This document shows positions 58,481 through 64,000 of a DNA stretch of 64,000 nt, in pieces (within the stretch, counting starts at the first letter, position 1; each line of letters starts with the position of its first letter). The notes under the pieces were generated by a model, which saw only the letters and a program-made list of their open reading frames with translations, was not told where the DNA came from and searched no databases. The position numbers and the translations under genes are program-made. The stretch spans positions 496,001-560,000 of the forward strand of contig JAODTK010004999.1 in assembly GCA_026419785.1 (NCBI GenBank). The letters run 5' to 3'. The stretch is from Sclerodactyla briareus. Taxonomy: Eukaryota > Echinodermata > Holothuroidea > Dendrochirotida > Sclerodactylidae.

Positions 58481-61400
58481 GGTTCGAGTTGAAAAAAAAA
58501 TATTGTGTGGGGGGTCTTTAATACTCCTTTTCATCAAATGTTACTTGCCCTCGTTTAGATGATTGTCGTTGAAGTCGTTTGACATGCAAATTCGAAAATA
58601 TGTGGATGTAAAACTAATGAGAAACACTTCTAACACTGAAGAGGAAACTGGGTTATTTAGTTTCGTATCCAGAAAATTTCCGGTCTGGAGTGTATCGAAC
58701 GCAAAATGTTCACGTACGCTACGCGCCAATTGTTCATGGCGCTCCGCTTATATAGCCTTGTGCGTTCCCGGGTTGGAAAATCCCGCATACGCACCTGAAA
58801 ATTCGAACGGTAAGAGTAGAATGACGTCGACAATCCGGATTCATTTCTACCTAAAGGGCTACCTTGCCCAACAATATAATGATCGTAATTACAGAATTGC
58901 AATTAACGTGAAACTATCAGTGCGTCAATTAGGGAATGATTGGAAAAGGTCTCTCTTTATAGCAATTATTTCCTAGAATGTTTGGCATCTTCACCTTTTC
59001 TCAATTCCTGTCATCCTTACTGGACAATGCAGACCCTCAAGAAAGTGTGTACTGATTAGATGATTGTATTGAATAACAATGGTTGTGTTTTTAGATGTCC
59101 CAATCACCAATAAATACCAGTGCTCAGTGGCCGCCATATCGAAATTCAAAATAGCGGACATACAGGGGACCAATGAGATCAGGTCTATATGGTCCTTGTT
59201 AACTGAGCGTCACTACCGAAATCAGATTCAGATCTATAGCTATCCTGGTTCTGTCCTTGTTCTATCCTGGAAATCGAGAAATATCATTCGAATGGATTTA
59301 TTGGTTCCCAGTATACGAGTTCGGGGCGGTGGCATATTGGAATTCGAAATGTTCGGGTTCCCGAAATATCGAGAAAGAATCGTTTAGAATGGCGGCCATT
59401 TTGAGATTCAAGATGACAGCCGGATTAGTAAACAAGCAAATTGTTCCATCGGTTTTATTGATATACGTGGTCCAAAGTGTGCAAAACTTCATGATTTTAC
59501 CTGGGAGTGATCAGATTGAACCTGAACAGTAAATGGAATATATGTTTATCCAATTTTTCGTCCATAATATAGTTAGCCAGTAAGCCAATTGATCATATAC
59601 GGGGTTAGCAAGTTAAATAAAAACCCAGATCGATGAACGATCTACCTTGAGGGTGTCACAAATTGTTTGTTTGCCAATCGACCACAAGACAGAGTACACG
59701 TCAGAACAATTTGTTTTTTCCACTTGTTACAAACCATAGAATAAAAGGAGGGTATGGTAAGAGACGTTGGGTTCCCGTGTCGTACTCCGAGATTATCCGA
59801 GTGCGTACCTGCTTCCAATTAGCAGGGGTAGTGTTTTGGAGCGCCTCGAGCAGCTGTTGGCATGATTTATGCGCTATATATGGCACTACTATGTTCAGCA
59901 TCGAAGCCAGTCGCTCATCGCGGTCACGGTCAGGATGCATCGTAGGTAGGCCGTATTACACGCTACTACATTGGCCTTAGAAGCCTTCCCTCTACAGGAT
60001 CGGAAATCCGGCATGATATTGATGAGTGACAGCTAAGCTCTAAGTAAACTGGACACTTATCACAGCTACACATCGCTAACCATACTGGCAATACTGTACA
60101 TCAATCATCAGATCATATTCGTAAGTGGTAAGGTTCCGGTGTTTGTATAATATATCATATAGACTAACATGTCTAGTTTCTCTTCAAATTCAGGTAACCG
60201 ATCAATTAGAATCCCCCCCCCCCCCCTCAGGCAACTTCTCTGCATGGACACATTTCAATGGTTAGCCTATCTATGCCAATAACGCCATCTATTGCCTTCA
60301 TCCACTTCTGATCTATACCGCTAGTCCGCTATTCATATCACCATACGAATGTGACCCTAGTTAGCGGAAGTTCCTAGTTTTATATTTCCCACGAAAAGCC
60401 ATAATGCACGATAGCCTCTCAGGAAACTAATAGCTCTAAAGAGCTTGGTCACTTCGGGAATTATTGACGGACGAATTGAGCCCCCGCATTGACATTATTG
60501 AAAGATAAATAACGTGATGGTTTCACCTGAAGAAAAGTCTCAAGTGGCCAACGAGAAGAAACTGAATGAAGATTTCAAACAACCAGACAGCTTCCGGGGT
60601 ATTCATGGTGACACCGTCAGAGATGATCATCAAACGTTTACTCGGCAGCTCTAGCAGTTCAGTGAAGGAAAATATGCATCCGTACACTGACCTAATAAAA
60701 TGGTCTGCCTTATGTTCACAGAACGATTTTATCCAATTTAGGTCATCAGGGTTTGCGTGATTCTAAACTCGCAGGTTAACTTGCTGACACTCTCCTCCGA
60801 CAAAGCGGTTTCTTCATTGACCGCTATGGTGCTGCATAGGTTCAACACTATATTTTGTTAGGGTTTGGGGTTTAAGCTAGAGATTAGGGATAGTTTAGTC
60901 ATTAACAGAAATTCAGCAAATTCTTGTTCAGACATGCTCGTTGAACGACACACAGGATAACAGCATTTTAGCTTCTATGTTACCTCGGGTGAAGTCAACC
61001 ACGTTTTGGATTATTATTTCATTTCAATATAAAAGTTGGTGCATCTTTAAAAAGTAACATGCGAAGGCATGCAAGGCCACTTCTTTATCATTCGTCACAT
61101 TCGTTTGGGTAGAAGTATTTTACAGTATACCAACATCACTTACATCTGAGGTGTTCTGAGTTGGAAACAAAAATCTAATGGCTTGACAAATGACAGCTGA
61201 ATGTATTAAAAGTCCTTTTCTTTGCATCTGTAATTACCGTCTGTGAACAGACCTAAAAAGTAGGTTATGAATGTTTCAGAATATGATGAGTATGATTGTT
61301 TCTGAACCTTGATCCGATTTCATCTTCCATTTGAACAGTCTGCTTGGAGAGTATATACCAAATATCACAATATATGTTTCCTACGGTTCGTTCAATATAC

Positions 61401-62134
61401 CTTATTATATACATGTTGACATTCATTGACATTATTTTGAACATAAGAACAAAAAACCAGTTTGGCAGCTGTCCGGGTTCAATCAGCTATCAAAAATATG
61501 AACAGCTCTCCTCTAATATTATCGCTCGATTTTTTTATCAGACATATCCCGACGAAGATTTGACAAATGCTATCGAAAGATTCATTTCGCCCAGTAGCAG
61601 CGAAGGCTGGCCGAACTTTTCATAATTCGTTGTCCTTTCGTAGTGAGTGATAGTAGCTACTCAAAAGTTGAAATGTACCAGTAGTTGAAATGTGGGATGG
61701 GCTGAAAATAGCAACAAACAACGAGGTTCAGCGATACCTTTGAAGATGGAGCCATGTGACCAACCATGTAGTCAGCTCTTGTATTCAGAAGGGTCGAATC
61801 CAGCCAGAAAAGGTAATGTTTCTTAATAAGAGGAACGCAGAGTAGTTATTTATATATGACGCACGTTAGGAGCTCCGTGAGATATTCATGCACTCGATAT
61901 TCGTCACAGTCTCTAGCACTCTATCAAGTTCTCAATTGCCTAGAAATATGAAGAAATACTGAAGAAATATTCTTTGGCAAATGAGGGCGGCATGAATTTC
62001 ATTGTAAACTCCCTTATACGTTGATGTGTGTTAAACTACAGACATGCCACCTTGAACTTATTTTTTTTTTTATTACAAACAACAAAATCTCCCATGCTAC
62101 TCGGTTGACGACAATATCTAGGCCCAGTTTGTAT

Positions 62135-63045
62135 CTTTTAATAAGAACAATTTCTTTCAAGTGGCAATTAAATTAATGTGTGGACAATCCGGGAGAATCT
62201 CCCAAACGGGAGAATCTATCTATACTCCCGAACAGGAGAATCTGCAAATGAATAACGCCATGCTGATAGAATTACGGCCAGTCCGTTCTTAGCGGTCTTG
62301 GACCGTGTTTTAAGGAAAAACGGAACCCAGCGAAAGCGAGTCAGGCCCGATAACTTTTCGCTATTAAGCCTGCGTATAATAACTGTATTAACAGGTAAAA
62401 CTTCATCTAGAGGTTTATATGTAGCTTACCCTTAATTGGAAGGGCCTTCCGCCTTCACGAGTTCTATTCACAAGGTTTGCTGACAGCTGTAAAATAAAAA
62501 CCTTCGCTACGGCCTTTCACACACAACCACTGTCCCGGTGTGGATCGAATCACACACACGCACTGCAGACCGGCTGAACGATTTAGTTTACTGCCGTTTA
62601 AATCTGCCGCGCTCAGTGCATTGGCCGACAATGGTCATTGTGTGTACCGCTGTTGTGAGAGAGCGAGCTATGTAAGAAGCCCACGCACTGGCAACGAGAG
62701 AATTTGCCAACGACTCTGACCGCTCAATGGATAATTAGGATAATAACAATTTCCGCTAGTTTTTTTTTCAGAAACTACCTTGTTAAACTATAGTTCCATA
62801 CCAACTTTTTGTTAAGCCTATTTATACCATCCCATAGGCCTATTGGTATTTTTTTAAAACTTTATCTACTAAATGGGCTTTCCAGACGGTTAAAACAATT
62901 AACTTGGATTTTCCTGATATGCAAACGTCGCATTGTGGTGGAATTCATAATCCCGGATGTCAAATTCTCCCAAACAGGAAGAATGTTGTATTCTTCCAAA
63001 CAGGAGAATCTCCAGGACTGGGTGAAAAAGAGAAAATGACTCATT
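62135..63045. mobile_element. ~0.9-kb insertion private to copy B, with GGGAGA hairpin motifs near both ends
   Basis: Absent from the corresponding place in copy A (about 52,410). Near the left end are GGGAGAATCTCCCAAACGGG (62,191) and ACTCCCGAACAGGAGAATC (62,224). Near the right end are ATTCTCCCAAACAGGAAGAA (62,964) and ATTCTTCCAAACAGGAGAAT (62,990). Each motif is a short stem (CTCCC / GGGAG) with an AAAC loop. The interior has a tRNA-like stretch and no long frame. It looks like a non-autonomous element with structured ends; exact termini not resolved. Confidence 0.55.
62525..62605 (-). repeat. tRNA-like (SINE-type) sequence
   Basis: On the minus strand: AAATCGTTCAGCCGGTCTGC (A-box-like), AGTGCGTGTGTG, then TGATTCGATCCACACCGGGA with CAGTGG (B-box-like GATTCGATCC). 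The CCGGTCTGCAGTGCGTGTGT...CACACCGGGACAGTGG string is one I recall from dispersed SINE-type repeats. It lies inside the copy-B insertion. Confidence 0.5.
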
Positions 63046-63399
63046 CAGCAAAAGCACTCGCCGACGAGACTAGCCACGATTTCTGAGAAAATAGTGTACG
63101 ATCAAAACCACAGAGTTCAGAATTGTTTTTTGCCTCTCTGTCATAGTTTGATACAAGTAATATTTACAGGGAATGACGGAAATCTACACCATTCCTCAAG
63201 TCGTGTTACTTGTAATAGAATTTCCTTAATTGAGACTAAAAGCTATATACTTTACGACTGCCCTAGATGAATGGATAAACAATCCCCAGTTGGACTGAAC
63301 AATGTGCCTGCAATCGTACTGGATGTTCTATAGATTCCATCCCACAACAACCCAGTCACAGGAGAGGCAGGGCTGAAAAAATGGGCTGTTCATATCCTC

Positions 63400-64000
63400 G
63401 ATGTGGATTGCGCCAGTCCTAACAATGGTTCCATGGACCAATGCGGCTCCATCGATGATTTTTGCAATGACATTCATCTGGCGGCTCTCCTTGTCCTTCG
63501 ACTTCTGGGAACTCCAGCAGCTTTGACTTGGCTACTGTTATTCGTAGTTTTCCAGAGTTTGGGATACATGGAGAGTATGGCTGGTTCTCGTGACGTAAGA
63601 ATACATCAGAGTCACCTTCTCGCACCTGGTTTGCGATGTCGAGACGCGAGAAATACCGGGACGGTCTGGAGAGCAGCATTTTTCGGATGTTTTCGGATCC
63701 TCACCATCGTGTGACGTTCTTTAGAGTATTGAAGAGAGGGGTGAATTCTTCTTGATTTGTGTATGACATGAAGGCCTGAAGGGATCTTGTTTTGTCAAGG
63801 AAGACCTGCTGGATTGCGTGAAACTGCTCGGAACCAAATGCCTCGATTTGCTGAACTGTTTTCATGACTTCATTCGTCAATACAATAGCGGGAGTGAAGA
63901 TCAAGCAAGTCATCATGATCAGCAATGAAGGATTATTGTATTCACAGATCATCTGAACGAGACTTTTGGTGTCAAGTTTAGTTTCAAGTTTACTCACCAC
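63400..64000 (-). pseudogene. HHE/DGAA-family relic, copy B (middle part, continues past window)
   Basis: Minus strand, entering at the window end: SLVQMICEYNNP, then DHDDLLDLHSRYCIDE in a shifted frame, then VMKTVQQIEAFGSEQFHAIQ and QVFLDKTRSLQAF (63,770-63,880). After another shift comes IKKNSPL, then SRLDIANQVREGDSDVFLRH with ENQPYSPCIPNSGKLRI (about 63,540-63,660) and finally NVIAKIIDGAALVHG (63,431-63,475). Motifs NP, DDLL, EQF, DKT, PIKKN-like, SRL-I-QVR, RHENQ, GKLR and IDGAALV occur in the order of the multi-copy invertebrate family described for copy A. At least three frameshifts break the longest piece (99 codons, open to the window edge). Positions 63,300-63,400 are too worn to read. 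A functional parent presumably exists elsewhere in the genome. Confidence 0.62.

Larger units (their letters stand above)
58140..64000 (+). repeat. Large direct duplication, copy B (cut by window end)
   Basis: Colinear partner of 46,733-54,200 (anchors listed there). Private insertions are about 58,540-58,915 and 62,135-63,045. It retains only one TAGGTTATGAATGTTTCAGA segment (61,262) where copy A has two, and has a C run at 60,212-60,227. Frames within it (up to 137 codons) are not conserved between copies except in the relic at the right end. Confidence 0.92.

Overview
The window looks like intergenic DNA from a non-vertebrate animal. It has no long open frame on either strand (the longest is about 142 codons in 64 kb). 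It carries long AT, CA, ATT, C and A microsatellites, decayed non-LTR retrotransposon pieces, tRNA-like (Cys-like) short interspersed repeats, and many degenerate tandem and dispersed repeats. From memory, the repeat vocabulary resembles marine deuterostomes, echinoderms in particular: GC-rich patches beginning near GGGGCGTAGC, arrays with TGACCTTTGACCT motifs, TAGGCCTA-like words and a GCGCTTT stem repeat. That is an inference, not a proof. Nothing suggests a prokaryote or an operon.

Region by region. Positions 1-3352 hold an AT microsatellite and two short tandem duplications. A nearly full-length but frameshifted relic of an EamA-type transporter (SLC35G-like) lies at 3353-4386. Positions 4.4-12 kb show nothing I recognise. 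Positions 12-32 kb are a mosaic of dispersed repeats: two copies of an AGGTCA-bearing repeat, a ~100-bp minisatellite, a diverged pair at 17 kb and 28.6 kb, an indel-rich 332-bp tandem duplication at 18.3-18.96 kb, two hairpin elements carrying RFX X-box-like palindromes at 19.2 and 20.6 kb, and an exact 76-bp tandem duplication at 31.2 kb. A class A GPCR relic is on the minus strand at 32.6-33.2 kb, between a tRNA-like SINE and a 49-bp poly(A). Positions 34-46 kb hold a GC-rich mobile patch, pyrimidine-rich and ATT tracts, another tRNA-Cys-like SINE, a ~300-bp repeat array running into a CA microsatellite, and a 93-bp C-rich tract.

From about 46.7 kb to the right edge, a large direct duplication dominates. 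Copy A is 46.73-54.2 kb and copy B runs from 58.14 kb to the window end. Each copy starts with the same ~150-bp array and ends in a minus-strand relic of a multi-copy invertebrate gene family recognised by HHE(E/Q), DPIKKN-like, HENQ and DGAA motifs. Each copy has its own later insertions. The ~4-kb spacer holds two LINE fragments: a reverse transcriptase with FADD and a TATC-type 3' tail, and the C-terminus of another pol protein in the opposite direction.

I find no intact gene and no convincing new multi-gene system. The observations most worth following are the duplication and its relic gene family, the motif-carrying repeats (RFX X-box and nuclear-receptor DR1), and the signs that indels, real or from assembly, broke every coding region.
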